From assembly GCA_029339195.1 (NCBI GenBank), contig JAPTJF010000001.1, positions 124,001-188,000 of the forward strand: a stretch of 64,000 nucleotides of DNA, read 5' to 3'. Position 1 is the stretch's first letter. Every line of letters begins with the position of its first letter. The notes beneath the pieces were generated by a model that worked only from the letters and a program-made list of their open reading frames with translations, was not told where the DNA came from and searched no databases. The position numbers were made by a program, and so were the translations under genes. This DNA is from Micractinium sp. NFX-FRZ (taxonomy: Eukaryota; Chlorophyta; Trebouxiophyceae; Chlorellales; Chlorellaceae). Shown here piece by piece: positions 1 to 11,600 of the stretch.

Positions 1-25
1 TTCATTTATGTACGTCTGTAAACAG

Positions 26-3000
26 CCTGAGGGATGGCATCGACTACTACCTGGCCTGCTCCGCCGAGGAAGGTGGGTCGATTTAGTTTATTTTACGACT
101 GGATTTGAGCATTAATAATGGCCTGGACCGCTTGCGAAACTGGGGCAGCGGCGTGGGCGGCGGCGGCCTTGCCCACGGTGGCGGGAGTTGCTGCTCCCCA
201 CCCAGGGATGCAAGCTTGAAGGGCTGCCCCGCTCACCCACCCTTGCCCCTTCACCCACCCACCCACCCCCTCCCCGTGCTTGCCTCCCGACAGATTTCAT
301 GACAGACGAGAGCATGTACGACACCCTGCCAACACTCAAGGAGGTGGGTGGGTGAGGGTGTGGCACGGGGAGAGTGGGACACACTGGTTGGGGCGTGGGT
401 GCAGCACAGGGCGTGGCTGCTTGCGGATGAGGAGCAGTGGCGGTGAAGTAGAGGGGCAGGGCAGAGGGTAGTGCTGCAGCTGCCTGCCTGCTGCAGAGCC
501 CGACAGCTGGAATGTACAATGTTCTGCACCCCACCCACATGGCAAGCTTCCCATTCCACTTCATGATTTACGAACACATCGTGATGCCTCCGTGGCCGCC
601 TGCCTGCCTCCATGTGTTGCGCGGTCCCCCCCCCTGCGCAGATCGATGTCAGCATCGGCAAGATCACAGCGCACACGCCGCGCGCTGGCGGCAGGGGCAA
701 AGGTGCGCTGCTGCTGTGCACCCGCCGCAGATCGCAGCGCAGCATGTGGAACAGAAGTGCTGCCTGCCCCAGCACTGGTTGCAGCCTGACCCAGAAGGGC
801 CTGGCAGTCCCCGCCCTCCCCTGCTTGTGGCAAGTGCTGCCTTCTGTGCTCCTACTCCTGCGAGCAGACAACGGCGACGGGGAGGGGGCAGAGGCGGCGC
901 CAGAGGGCGGCAAGGGCAAGCGAGGCAAGGGCGCCAAGGCTGGCGCCAAGAACAAAGGTGCGGCTGCTGGGTGGCGCGGCAGAGGGGGCGGCCTGGCCAC
1001 AAGCCTTGCAGGTTTGCTTTTTGCAAATGCTGCGCGTGATCAAGCATGTGGGCTTTTTCTAACAACCGCTGTGTGCGCAGGTGCCGAGGCTGCTGCCGGC
1101 AAAGGCGCTGCCAGCGGCGCCAAGGCTGCTGCGGCCATTCCGCCACCGCCAGGCCTGCCGCTGCCGCCCACCTCTCCCGTCGCTGCCACCACAACGCCTT
1201 CCGCTGTCGCCCGCACAACCTCGTTCAAGCAAGCTGCGGCCGCCGGCCTCAAGCCGCCGCCCCCGCCCCCGCCAGCTGCGGCGGCGGCGGGCTCTCCGAC
1301 AAAGCAGGGCATGGGCGGGCCCGAGACGCCTGCCCCCACCGCCCAGGTGGGACAAGCCCGGAGCCGGCGGGGCACAACTAAAACCGGTGGCATGCCAGCA
1401 GCAGAGCAAGGATGGGACAGTGCACATGAGGAGGCCAGCAGCAGCACAAGGCACGGGACAGTGAAGGCTACTGAGCCTACAGGATGGGTATCCCTGCCAG
1501 CTGCCCTGACTGCCTTGATTGGTTGTAATGCGTCCTGCCCCTGCAGGCAGGCGCCGCCAGCACGCCGCCGGGCATGCAGCGCACCCACGCAGCCTCAGGG
1601 CCCACCTCCCCCCAGCGGGCAATGCCAGCGGCAGCAGCAGCAGCGCCTCCCCCGTTGCTGCTGCCTGCTGCTGCTGGCTCACCCTATGGCGAGCCCGCGG
1701 CAGCGGCGGCGGCTGGGATGATGGGCTTGCTGCAGCAGGCTGAGCTTGAGCAGGGTGCAGCCCTGCAGCAGCAGCGGTTGGAGCAGGAGCAGCCGCTGTC
1801 CCCCGCCTCTGCCGCCCGGCTGGGTGTGTTCAACGAGCAGATGCTGCTGGCAGCGGCCGCTCACCAAGAGGAGCAGCTGGCACGCATGCACGCCCGGCAG
1901 CAGCAGCTGCTGCTGCAGGAGGCGCAGCAGCAGCAGCAGCAGGTGCAGTTGCAGGCGGGAGGCTCCTCCGCCGGCCCCTCCCTGGTACCCTCCCTGCCAG
2001 TGGTGGAGGTGCCTCCTGGCCTCCCCCCAGTGGCGCTCCCGGCAGCCCCTTCCCTGCCCTCAGGGGGGCACTCCCCTCTGGCGCTGGCGGCGCTGGCCAA
2101 CGCTGTGTCTGCTGCGTCTGCTGCAGCGGCAGCGGCGGCGGGCAGCCCCATCTCCCCCGCCCGCCAGTTCAGCGCCGGCACCGACTACCTGCCCCCGCTG
2201 CAGCAGCTGCACAGCATGCACAGCGTGCACGTGCAGCGCATCCAGGACCCCGCCCTGCACGCCGCCTCCTCCGCCGAGTTCTCGCCGCGGGGCAGCGTGC
2301 ACAGCAGCAGCGCCAGCATGGCGGGCAGCGAGGCGGAGAGCCGGCGGCGCCAGGTGGCGGATGCCATGGCCGCCGCAGCTGCCGCCGAGATTGCGGCCGC
2401 CGCGGCCGCTGGGCCGCAGGATGTGGTGGGTGCTGGGCACATGGGCATCCCCACAGTGCTGAGCTTCAACCACCTGCAGACCCAGGCAGAGTCTGTGCTC
2501 AGCCTGACAGGGGAGGCAACCGGATTAGGTAAGGCACGTGCTTGCTTTGCTTTGAGTTGCATGCAACCTGTGTTCTGAGACCATGCAGAGCTGGCTGGCC
2601 TGGGAATGGGAGCGCCGCCTGCAGGCAGCGCTACGGATGAGCACCCTCGCCAGAGCTGGCTCTAACCCGTGCTGACGGTTCGCCACCTCCTGCGCCTGCC
2701 CACCACACGTCGCAGGCGGCGAGGAGGCCGGCACGCCCACTGCCGCTGCTGCCACGGCTGCGGCGAGTGGCGAGGGCCCTGCTTCCCCCAGGGAGCACAC
2801 GCCCTGGACCCCCACCCTCCTGGACCTGCAGCTTCTGGACGCCTCAGTGCTGAACCGGTGAGCAGGACCAAGTGATGTGTCCTTCAGCAGCCGTCAATGT
2901 CAGGCTGTCGGGCACGCTCTGGCATGTGCTGCAGAGTTCGGTTCAGAGCAGGCAAGGCAGGCATTGCATTCAGGCGTGCTGCAGGGTGGCGGCTAAGCAG

Positions 3001-4975
3001 GCCTTGGCTCTGTGCTGTGTATTATTGCCTGCTCCAGGGCACCCTGCTGGCAGCCAGCCCCCTCCGTTGCCCCAGAGATCCACACCCCTGTTGGCTCCCT
3101 CAACCCACGCCCAAGGGCGTATTCTTCTTCTTCTTCCCCCTCCGTTGCCCCTCCTCACATGGGACACCCCTGCTGCGGGTGCCTGCCTGCAGGGCGCAGC
3201 CGGGCGACGGCGACTGGAAGCTGCAGGACGGCAGCGTGAGCGCCGCCGGCACGCCCGCCCCCGCACAGCGCCCAGTAGTGACCATGGCCTCCTTCCCAAA
3301 CGAGGTGAGCTGGCACATCTGGCAAGCTGCTGGGCCTTGCCGTCTCCGCTGCCGCTGCTACAGCCTGCCCATCATCCCACACCCTCCCCGCATGCACCGG
3401 CCGCCTGCCCGCCACGCCATCGCTGCGCAGGTGCACCCCAGCCTGCGGCGGGAGGCGACTTTCAGGAAGTTGTCGGCGGAGACGTGCTTCTTCGCTTTCT
3501 ACTTTCAGCAGGTGCGGGTGTTTGCTTCTTCGCTTTCTGCTTCCAGCGGGTGTGGGTGCGGGGGCAGAATTTTGAGCAGACGCACAACATGTGCATGTAG
3601 TGCATTGAATGTGGCCACTGCCGGTGCGCTGGAAGCTTGTCCACATGCCACATGGTGCAGACCGCTTGGCACCCTGCATACATACCCCCATTTCTTCCCC
3701 AACCCGGCACAAAACATCACTCTGCCATCACGACACCCACATCCAGAAACCACGTTCCCACAGCCCGCGCTGTGCATCACCCCACACGTGTGTCCAATCA
3801 TGCTTGCAGGCCTCCCGGCAGCAGCTGTTTGCCGCCAACGCGCTCAAGGCGCAGGGCTGGCGCTTCCACACGCAGTTCAACGCGTGGTTTGCACGCCAGG
3901 TGGGGGGGGGCTGCCCAACTCACAAGCAGTCAGCATGACATGTCACAAAGTGTTCCAGGGCAGCAGGTGTGAACCTTGGGTGCAGCTCCTGCCAGGGCAG
4001 CGATGCTGTTTGCGATCTTTGAGCGGTGGTGCTTGCGATTGGCGAGCGCCCGCCCTCCTGCACACCATCGCGCCCGGCCCCCGCTCCCCGGCTGCGACTG
4101 TGCTGCAGAGCCAGCCGCGCGTGGTGACGGAGACGCACGAGCAGGGGCCTCTGATCTACTTCGATTCACTGCTGTGAGTGGTGGCAAGCACACTGGAAGT
4201 ATGTGACGCCAGCACACGAGCAGCTCCTCACCTCCCCCCGGCGGCAGCACTCCAAGCCAAATGCCAGCAGCTGTCCCACTGCCTACCTGCCCAATGCCCC
4301 CTGCCCAGCTGCCAGCCACACCGGCCACTGGCAGTGCCTGCCAGCCTGCCTCCCTGCCTGCTGGCCACTTGGCAGGCCGCAGCATCTTGAAGGACAGGTG
4401 GCACATCAACATACCCACTTACCTCTGCACATGGTCCCCTGCCCCACCCCATGCACCCCCCCTCCCTGCGCAGGCACAACGTGACGCAGCCCACCGCGGG
4501 CCTGCTGCCCGCCACGCCGGTGTACAGCGGCTGGTGCCCCCGCGTCTCCCGCCCCGACTTCCTTTTTGAGGTGATGCCCGCAAGACGGGGTGGGGCCGTT
4601 CTGAGGGAGGCCCCTGTGACTGCCCTGTGGTGATGGGGGGTTTGCAAGCTGCTGTGCGGCTGGGGTGCTGCCAGGGTGAGTGGGCGCTGCTGTGCGGTCC
4701 ATGCCGCTGCTGTGCGGCCCCGGCCCGCCACCTGCCATCCAGTGTTTGGCCCCACTGCCGCAGCTTGCACCCCACTGGCGCTGCCCTCAGCACACGTTCC
4801 TGGGGGGCGAGGACGCCCACTGCCTTCAGATGGCCTCCCTCTTTATTCTGCTCCGTGTTGCCTGCTCCTGGCACAATTTCCGTCTTTGTTCCCTTCCCTT
4901 CCTCCCTGCACTGCCTGCCCGCAGTACAAGTTCATGGAGAGCGAGGACACGCAGGCACCCAGTGACGAGCCGTGA
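26..4975 (+). CDS. CCR4-NOT transcription complex subunit 3/5 (NOT3/NOT5-like), 5' part outside window
   Basis: Scaffold subunit of the cytoplasmic/nuclear CCR4-NOT deadenylase complex, which shortens mRNA poly(A) tails. Thirteen phase-consistent exons are visible: 26-72, 294-343, 642-702, 868-957, 1081-1346, 1547-2528, 2716-2857, 3193-3304, 3431-3511, 3810-3899, 4109-4173, 4474-4570, 4925-4975 (about 710 residues plus stop). The first exons (GIDYYLACSAEE, then DFMTDESMYDTL) match the end of the NOT3 N-terminal coiled-coil domain. A long Ala/Gln/Pro-rich linker follows, mainly in exon 6. The last exons encode a NOT box: HPSLRREATFRKLSAETCFF, AFYFQQ, QGWRFHTQFNAWFARQ, HEQGPLIYFD, GWCPRVSRPDFLFEYKF. 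These match NOT3/5 rather than NOT2. The first exons lie left of the window. I infer orthology from the NOT box plus the N-terminal piece; NOT3 versus NOT5 cannot be separated. Confidence 0.88.
3485..3558 (+). repeat. Echo of NOT3 exon 9 donor end
   Basis: The end of exon 9 with its donor (TGCTTCTTCGCTTTCTACTT then CAGCAG|GTGCGGG, from 3485) is repeated almost at once inside the intron (TGCTTCTTCGCTTTCTGCTT from 3523), an offset of about 38 bp. The second copy reads CCAGCGGGTGTGGG where the true donor lies. Confidence 0.8.
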
Positions 4976-5504
4976 GGGAACCAACGGAAGCGCCTTGCTG
5001 TCGGCCGGGGCCTGCTGGCAGCGGGGGTGACGGCAGGGGGAGCAGGGCGCGCGGCGGCGTCACGGTCGATAGCTCCTGAGGCCAGCGCAGTTGGTCGCGC
5101 CTGTTGCTTATCTGTTGTGGGCTGACACTTCTCAGCCCCGAAAGGTGCGCCCCCCTCGCCCAGCTGCAGCCATGTGGGCACTCTTCCCCTCGCCCTTCCA
5201 CCCTTCTATATGTAGTACCAATCCAATGCCTGCCTCTGGTCACGTGCTCCGCTGCGTTGCTGCCGCCCACGCCATGCTGTTGTTCAATTCACAGCTAGAT
5301 TTGAGGATGCAACTGAGCAGGATAGAATTGGATTCTAGTGTGGGAGGATACGAATTTGGGGAGGACAGGACTCAAAGATTGGGGGTGATTTGAGTGAGTT
5401 CACCCGGGGTCGTTGGCGGCGCGCGCCGCTGAGCGCGCTGCGCATATGCAACAGGTCAGGCCGTGAGAAGCAGCACAGTTTCGTTATTCTCGCGCCTCTG
5501 CACC
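4976..5504. other. Intergenic, NOT3 3' end to coiled-coil gene start
   Basis: No convincing coding signal. The stretch about 5285-5400 is clearly richer in A/T than its surroundings and lies shortly upstream of the next start codon, so it may hold the promoter. No TGTAA-type poly(A) signal was found. Confidence 0.5.
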
Positions 5505-6347
5505 ATGGCGGGGGTTGTAGCTATGCCCGCACTGCCTGCTGCTGGTCAGCCGGCTGCCGCGTTGCTGGTGCACGAGGCCCTCGAGGCCCTGGAGGGCATT
5601 GCAGCGGCACAGGACCACCCGGACAACACGCTGCAGCAGATTCTGCAGGCGGTGCAGGGCTTGGAGACAGCGGTGGGGCAGCTGCGGACGGAGGTGAAGG
5701 GCTTGGAGACAGAGGTGGGGCAGCTGCGGACGGCGGGGGCGGGCGTCACTGCGCGGCTGGACAATGGGCGGCGGCGGGTGCACAACATGCTGGCCAAGAG
5801 GATGCCGCAGCAGGCGATGCTGCTGCAGGCGCTGGCCAAGGAGAAGCCGCCAGAACGCAGCGCCGCCGTGGTTGGCGACCTGCCGGACCACTTCCCGTCG
5901 ACCTACGCAGCGGTACTAGAAGTGGGTGCAGGGCAGTACTGCAGGAGTGTTTTGCGTGTGCACTAATGAGCAATACCAGGCACCGTGCCTGGAGTTGCTC
6001 ACCGCCGGCATCGCCTGGATGCGCCGTGCTATTGGCTGACCCTCCCCCATCCCCGCACCCCCCGCAGCTCACGCACGCGCAGCTGGACCAGCTGGCGGAC
6101 TTTTACGAGGAGCACTTTGCGGGGGACAACAGTGCGTGGGCAGGCCCTGCCATGCAGCATCACTGCGCTGTGAACCACACCATGGCTGCCATCTGTGCCG
6201 AACGCTGGTCTGTGGAGGCCAGAGCAGGTGTTGCTATTTGTGGTCACTAGTGCAGGCGGCCCAACTGACCTGGGTGCTCCCGTGCTTTCCATGTGTGATG
6301 CAGTTGCTGCCCGCAGGGTGGCATTTGTGGTCTTCATCACCGTGTGA
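5505..6347 (+). CDS. Small coiled-coil protein of unknown function
   Basis: Three phase-consistent exons: 5505-5921, 6068-6131 and 6304-6347 (174 residues). The ATG at 5505 is preferred over an upstream non-ATG extension. Residues about 20-90 form an amphipathic helix with a repeated unit (GLETAVGQLRTEVKGLETEV) that looks like a duplicated heptad block. The next exon encodes LTHAQLDQLADFYEEHF, and the last a short hydrophobic tail ending FVVFITV. I do not recognise a named family. The third exon is the least certain: an alternative acceptor at 6316 would give a longer, Cys- and Pro-rich tail. No signal peptide or clear membrane segment. Expression is plausible because codon use is strongly GC3-biased like the neighbours. 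Confidence 0.55.
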
Positions 6348-7385
6348 GCTCGGCCGCCCACGCACCCCAGGAAGCTGTCTGCCCGAGCCTGGCCTGAGCC
6401 TGAGCACGCCTCCCCTGGGCCAGCCTGGTGCCTTGCTGTGCCTGCCCACCCTGGCGTTCCGCTGTGCCCAGTGTGTGGGCAGCTGCCAGGCAGCCAGCCA
6501 GGTGAGCAGCCCTCGGGCACAGTGCTCAGCGGGGCCGAGCTGTGTGCCGGCCTGTCGGTCTACGAATGACCACCGCAAATTGCGGACACGACCTGATTTC
6601 CTTTGATCACCCTGATGTGTCCCTCTCTCCTCCTCCTGGACCTGTCCCCTACACAGCCTGTTTTCTACACAGTCCTGTACCCCGTCCTTCCTGTTTGCTA
6701 CACATCCCGGGCCCCCATGCCCACTGCCTCTTGTCCCGGCATGACTCGCTCGCCTGCCCACCCCACCAAGCTTACGTTGGTCCTTCCCCATCTTTGCCTC
6801 AGTTCTACCTGTGCCTACCAAGAGCTGCCTTCCTGCCTTAAGCTGCAGTTCAGATGCTGCCTCCAGAGCCCCTGTTTTTAAGCCCCCCCTGTTTTTTTTC
6901 AACTCCCTGCCCCACGTGCTTCTGCTTCCGATCTCCCGTGGCCTTGCAAGCACACATGTAGGTTCCACGCATGTATGAGCGATGCGGGAGAGTGTGAGCT
7001 GGCAGCGGAAGCCTGCTGCCCCTTTTTCTTGGGGGTGGGAGTGGGGTCTGCCTGGGTTGCAAGCTGGGTTGCGAGTTGGAATTTAGCTTTGGGAAGCAAT
7101 GCAAGTGGGGCAGCACCTGGCAGGGGAGGAAGAGATGGGAGGGTCCCACCACCCAGGTTGTGCCCAGGACGGTGTGCCAGCAACACTGCCAACTGCCCGC
7201 TGCCCGCACATCCCTGCCACATGCCAGCCTGGAGGCAGCAACCGCTGCGCTGCCTGCTTGGAGGCTGGGCACTGGCATCACAAAATGGTGCAGGCGTGCG
7301 TTTACAGAGCGGCATGTCATGTCATGCAGCTGGACGGAATACAGGTGCGGGGAGGCAAGAAGGGCTGCCAGCCAACCTGGGAGCG
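6348..7385. other. Convergent intergenic region
   Basis: Lies between the coiled-coil gene and the GNAT gene, which point toward each other. It contains only overlapping low-quality open frames on both strands and C/T-rich tracts. I see no exon with matching splice phase. Confidence 0.5.
7302..7306 (-). other. Candidate TGTAA poly(A) signal for the GNAT gene
   Basis: TGTAA on the minus strand about 80 bp after the GNAT stop. TGTAA is the usual poly(A) signal of green algae. Confidence 0.45.
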
Positions 7386-8090
7386 TCACTGGACGCCCCT
7401 GCCGGGCTTGCCGGCAAGCAACAGCAGCTGCGAGCCCTCTGGATACGACCCCAGGGCAGCCCTGGCCCGCTCGTGGGGCCGCCAGCCTGCTGGGGGAGTG
7501 AAGTTCTGGCGCTTCCAAAACCCCACCGCGCTTGGGAGCGCCACACAGGAGACGGAGGCAGCACGCGGGGCGAGGCGGTCCAGCGCGTGCCGGGCAAGCC
7601 GGCTGCCCAGGCCGCCGCCGTGGTGGGAGGGCAGCAGGCACAAGTCGTGGACGAAGAGGTGGGGAGAAGCGGAGGGGCGGGAGGCCGCGCTGCCAGGGGG
7701 CGGTGGCAGCGGGTGGTTGAGGGGCGGCGGGGAGTGGGGGTCTGGCACTGTGTGAATGAGCAGGTAGCCGACTGGGCGTGCTTGTGCGCCTTCTAGGGCG
7801 ACAAAAGAGCAGCCGTGGTGCAGGATGGAGGCAAGCACAGTGCGCTCTTCCCACAGGTCGGGGGAATAGACGGCATGCTGGATGTCCATGCAGGCGTCTG
7901 TGTGGGCGGGCGTGGCTGGGACGAACGTCACGGGCGCTGCCGCTGGCTGGCGGTGGTGCGGGGGCGACCGCGGATGGGGCGGCGACTGTGGCTGCCTGCC
8001 ACCGGCGGCGGACAGTCGTTCCGTGCGCCCCGCGGTGCCATGCTCTGAGTGCATGCCTGTGGCTTGAGGGTCGTGCAGGCTCCCTGGCAT
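7386..8090 (-). CDS. GNAT-family N-acetyltransferase
   Basis: Single-exon gene, 234 residues from the ATG at 8090. The open frame continues upstream to at least 8198, but only a GTG is found there; an ATG at 8208 is in another frame. The acetyl-CoA fold is visible: VTFVPATPAHTDACMDIQHA (first strand and helix), FVALEGAQARPVGYLLIHTV (central strands), LFVHDLCLLPSHHGGGLGSR (strand 4 and the Q/RxxGxG/A-type pyrophosphate loop, here HHGGGLG), and ALPSAVGFWKRQNFTP (strand 5 and last helix). The first 50-60 residues are Pro/Ser/His-rich and could be a targeting or disordered region. A Pro-rich insert separates strands 3 and 4. Substrate unknown. Intronless genes are the exception in this window, so origin by retroposition or transfer is possible but not shown. 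Confidence 0.75.
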   Translation of the reverse strand: MPGSLHDPQATGMHSEHGTAGRTERLSAAGGRQPQSPPHPRSPPHHRQPAAAPVTFVPATPAHTDACMDIQHAVYSPDLWEERTVLASILHHGCSFVALEGAQARPVGYLLIHTVPDPHSPPPLNHPLPPPPGSAASRPSASPHLFVHDLCLLPSHHGGGLGSRLARHALDRLAPRAASVSCVALPSAVGFWKRQNFTPPAGWRPHERARAALGSYPEGSQLLLLAGKPGRGVQ

Positions 8091-8505
8091 GGGTTTTGTT
8101 TGGGTGGAGTAGGTCTGCACGCAGCGGCGGCAAGGGTAATAACGACAAGGGTGCGGCGGTAGGTTGGCGGCAGGTGGGCGAGCAGCGGCAACGATCACGG
8201 CGCGGCATATCGATGCACGTGACCCCTTACCCGCTGTCAGTTGATGCCCTATGAATTGGCTGCGGCGACAGTTTGCTTGCTCGCGAGCGGGTTAAAGGTT
8301 GCAAACTCGGATGCAAGGCACGCGGCGGGCTTCTGCGACCTGCTGAAGCGGGAGGGACACAAACATAATGTGCGCATGCGCGATCGCAAGAGGAGGCATG
8401 CAGAGTACTGCCCGGCCGCCTGTGTCCCGCCTGCCGCCGTCCCACTGCTCACCTCTGACCTCCGTGCTGCCCTGCTGTGTTACCTGTCTCAGCGATAAGA
8501 GTTGG

Positions 8506-8510
8506 TTACA
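8506..8510 (-). other. Candidate TGTAA poly(A) signal, bestrophin gene (distal)
   Basis: TGTAA on the minus strand about 110 bp past the bestrophin stop; a second one lies closer at 8585-8589. Confidence 0.4.
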
Positions 8511-8584
8511 TCATCTGCCATGCTTCAATCCCACATCAAGTGCAGCACAGGGTGGGTGCTGAGGCGCTGGCCTGGGCCGCTGCG

Positions 8585-8589
8585 TTACA
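8585..8589 (-). other. Candidate TGTAA poly(A) signal, bestrophin gene (proximal)
   Basis: TGTAA on the minus strand about 30 bp past the stop; short for a 3' UTR, so the distal copy may be the one used. Confidence 0.3.
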
Positions 8590-8620
8590 CGCCGCACGCA
8601 GCCAGGCCGACGCAACACAG

Positions 8621-11600
8621 TCACGGGGCACCGTTGGCGGCTGCTGCGTCAAAGACATCTGGGCTGACTGGGCGTGCGGTGGCAGGGGTGGACACAGCGC
8701 TTGGCAGATCCAGGTCAAATGCCCGTCCTGGCGGCAGCCGCTGGCCATTTCCGGCGGGCAGCATGTTTTTAGATGCCTGACGTGGCACCAGCCTGAGATT
8801 GCCCTTGCTTGTGGCTTCAACTGCTGCCGCTGCCGCCGCTACTGCCTCGCTGCTGCCGTTGCCCAGAGACACCGCCACCTCGGGCGGCGCTGCCATGCTG
8901 GCGCCTGTGCTTGCTGAGCTGGCGGCAAAGGCTGCCATGTCAGCTGCTGCCTCCTGGTCCGCCATCATCAGCCGCAGCGCGCGCAGCGTGCCCGAGCAGA
9001 TCCCGTTCAGCGGCAGCACGCGGTGCGGCTCCTCGATTTGCACGCCTTGCCAGGGTTGCAGCGGGGGTGGGGGATTGTGGGTTGGTGGGGGTGGGGCAGC
9101 AGCGGGCAGAACGGAGTTTTTCATTCCAGATGGTTCTTTCCCCCAAAATGAGAAGTTTTGGGAAAAGAAAACGAATGGGTGCGGTCATGTGCGGATGTTG
9201 CACGGCAGGCTTGCGGCCTTGGGCTTGCAGGCAGGCTGCCCAGGTGCGCTTCCGGGAAGAACTTGTGCAGAGGTGTTTTGCAGGCTGCTGGGTGCATGCC
9301 ACCCCTCCACGGCCCATGCAGATACCTCCACAGGACGCACGGAACTCACCCACGTTCTCCAGCCCACAAATGAGGAAGGTCATGATTGCCATGATGGGCA
9401 GCGTGGCCCAGCCAAAGCGAGGCCAGAAGGCAAAGGGGAGGAAGGTGATGTAGCAGAGGATGAAGCGGTGGGTGTGGCGGTTGTAGGCGTACGGGATGGG
9501 CTGCCGAAGGATGCGCTCGCAGCCGCCGATGATGACGTCACAGTGGCTCAACAGGACCTCCAGCTGCTGCCGCTCCATGTCGGGCAAGCACGCCCGGTCC
9601 AGCAGGCGGGACAGCACCTGCGGCAGCACATCCGAAAAACTTAAAACCCCTGGGAATGCGAGGGCATGCTGAAGTTTGGTTTAAAGAACTGTCCACACGG
9701 CAGGTGGGACAGCACCTGCAGCAGCAGCATGTGGTGACGCACAAGATGGCAATACAGAGTGCTCCTTGTACTGTCCATACAACAGGCTTGGGACGGCGCC
9801 TGCCGTACCAGTGCGGTGCACCGCCGCTTAGCAGGAGGTGCAGGGCGTGGAGCATTGGGCAGCCGCGCAGCTGCACGGCGCCCGCATCTGTGTGCCCCTT
9901 CCTCTCCCTCTCATCCACCTCCACTCCTTCTGCCGCCGCCCCGCTGTCCCCCCGGCTGCCGCTTGCCTGCAGCACCGCGATGGGCGGGATGCCCCCCGCC
10001 AGACGCCGCCTGAGGAAGTCCAGCTCCTCTGGCAGCAGCACGCCTTCTAAATGATCTGCCTTTGCCAAAGCCACAGGGGAAGGTACAGTAGTAAGGCAGA
10101 GCAGGGGGGGCGCGCACTCACAGCAGCAGGGGGAGAGCAGCAGCATAGAAGGGGCAGGACAGAGAGCAGAGCAGGGTGGGCCTGCTTGTTTGCAGCCCAG
10201 AGGCAGGGGGAGGGAAGCTTCCATATATTTAGAAGGCGTACCGTCGAGGTAGTGGTCCTGCTGCCGCAGGTAAGCGGCCAGCGCGGGCAGCAGGGCGGCG
10301 GTCCAGCGGTAGAGGGCAGGCACCAGCTGTGGGCTGCCGCGCCCCACAAACGATGTGGCCTGAAGGCGGGGCGGGGGGGCCAGGCGAGAGGGGGGCAGGG
10401 GAGAGGGATGCCGGTGTTGGGCAGGTGGGCGGGGGCAGGTGGGTGACCAGACGGCAAGTAGGCAGGGGCTGGGGCAGGTGGGTGACCAGACAGCAAAGTG
10501 GGGCGGGGGCAGGTGGGTGACCAGACAGCAAAGTGGGGCGGGGGCAGGTGGGTGACCAGACGGCAAGGTGGGGCATGGATGAGGTGGATTGACGCAGTAA
10601 ACACACATAGCCTGGGCAGGCAAAGTAGGCCGGGGCTGGGGCATACCGGGCGGACACGTCGGGTGAGGAGCAGAGAGGGCGACTCCCCCTGCCCGCCACG
10701 GCCTGCCACGCTGCCTTGGCCCCACACTTTGCTGCCCTCCCTGCCCCTTCCCCGCCCGGCCGCCGTGCCACCGCCTCACCAGGCGCAGGATTGAGCGGAC
10801 GGTGATGTAGGCGCTGCCCCACAGTGTGCGCGCCTCCCACCACCGGCCTGCATGGTGGGCGGGTGGGGCAGGGGGGCACCAGTGGGCACCTTGCATGTGA
10901 GGACTTTTACCCTCTTAAGGGTGACCAAAAGGAAGGAGAAAACGAAGAAGAAGAAGAAGAAGAAGAAGAAGAAGAAGAAAAACCATGCCCCAGGTCATGG
11001 GTTGAGGAAACCAGCAGCGGTGGCCCTAGACGCCTCTTGTGGACTGACAGGACCCCATGCAGGGACAGCTTGCGCCCCGAGTGTGGGCAAGCCCCCACAA
11101 GACTCTGCCAACCCCGCCTGGCTTTGGAATCAAGCAGCCCATGCAGCTCCGGTGGCAGAGCTGTGGCAGGGCAGAGCTTACATGCCGCCAGCCAGCCAGC
11201 CAGCCAGCCAGCCATCCAGCCAGCCAGCCCCAGTAGCGCACCGTAGGACGAGTTTGTTTTGAAGAGCATGAGCAGGGAGAGGGCGAATGAGGTGAGGGTG
11301 AAGAGAGTCAGCAGCTCCATGTGCCCAGACACGTTGGGCCAGCCCTTGGGCTGCAGCCGGGGGGGAGGGGCGTGTGGTGAGAGCGTTCAGGCGGGGCGGC
11401 ACAGAGGGCGCATGGATGGAGCACAGAGCCAGGGAGGGACCGCCCAGAAGGCACCGGCGTCAGCGGCTCCGGAGGCGGTCGCGCCCAAGCATTGCCCCTC
11501 TGCCGGCGCCACGCTGTCCCCGCAACTGCTGCTCCTCCGCGCCTACCGCCGGTGGCTGCCCCCCATGCAAGCGCACCTCTGCATATGTGGCGTACAGCCC

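Larger units (their letters stand above)
8091..8620. other. Intergenic between GNAT start and bestrophin 3' end
   Basis: About 530 bp, presumably the GNAT promoter plus the bestrophin 3' UTR (both genes on the minus strand). No supported gene seen apart from the poly(A) signals listed separately. Confidence 0.5.

Noticed and set aside
10431..10574. Regular direct repeats resembling a CRISPR array
   Set aside because: The units are contiguous without unique spacers, lie in an intron of a nuclear gene, and vary in length; this is a minisatellite.
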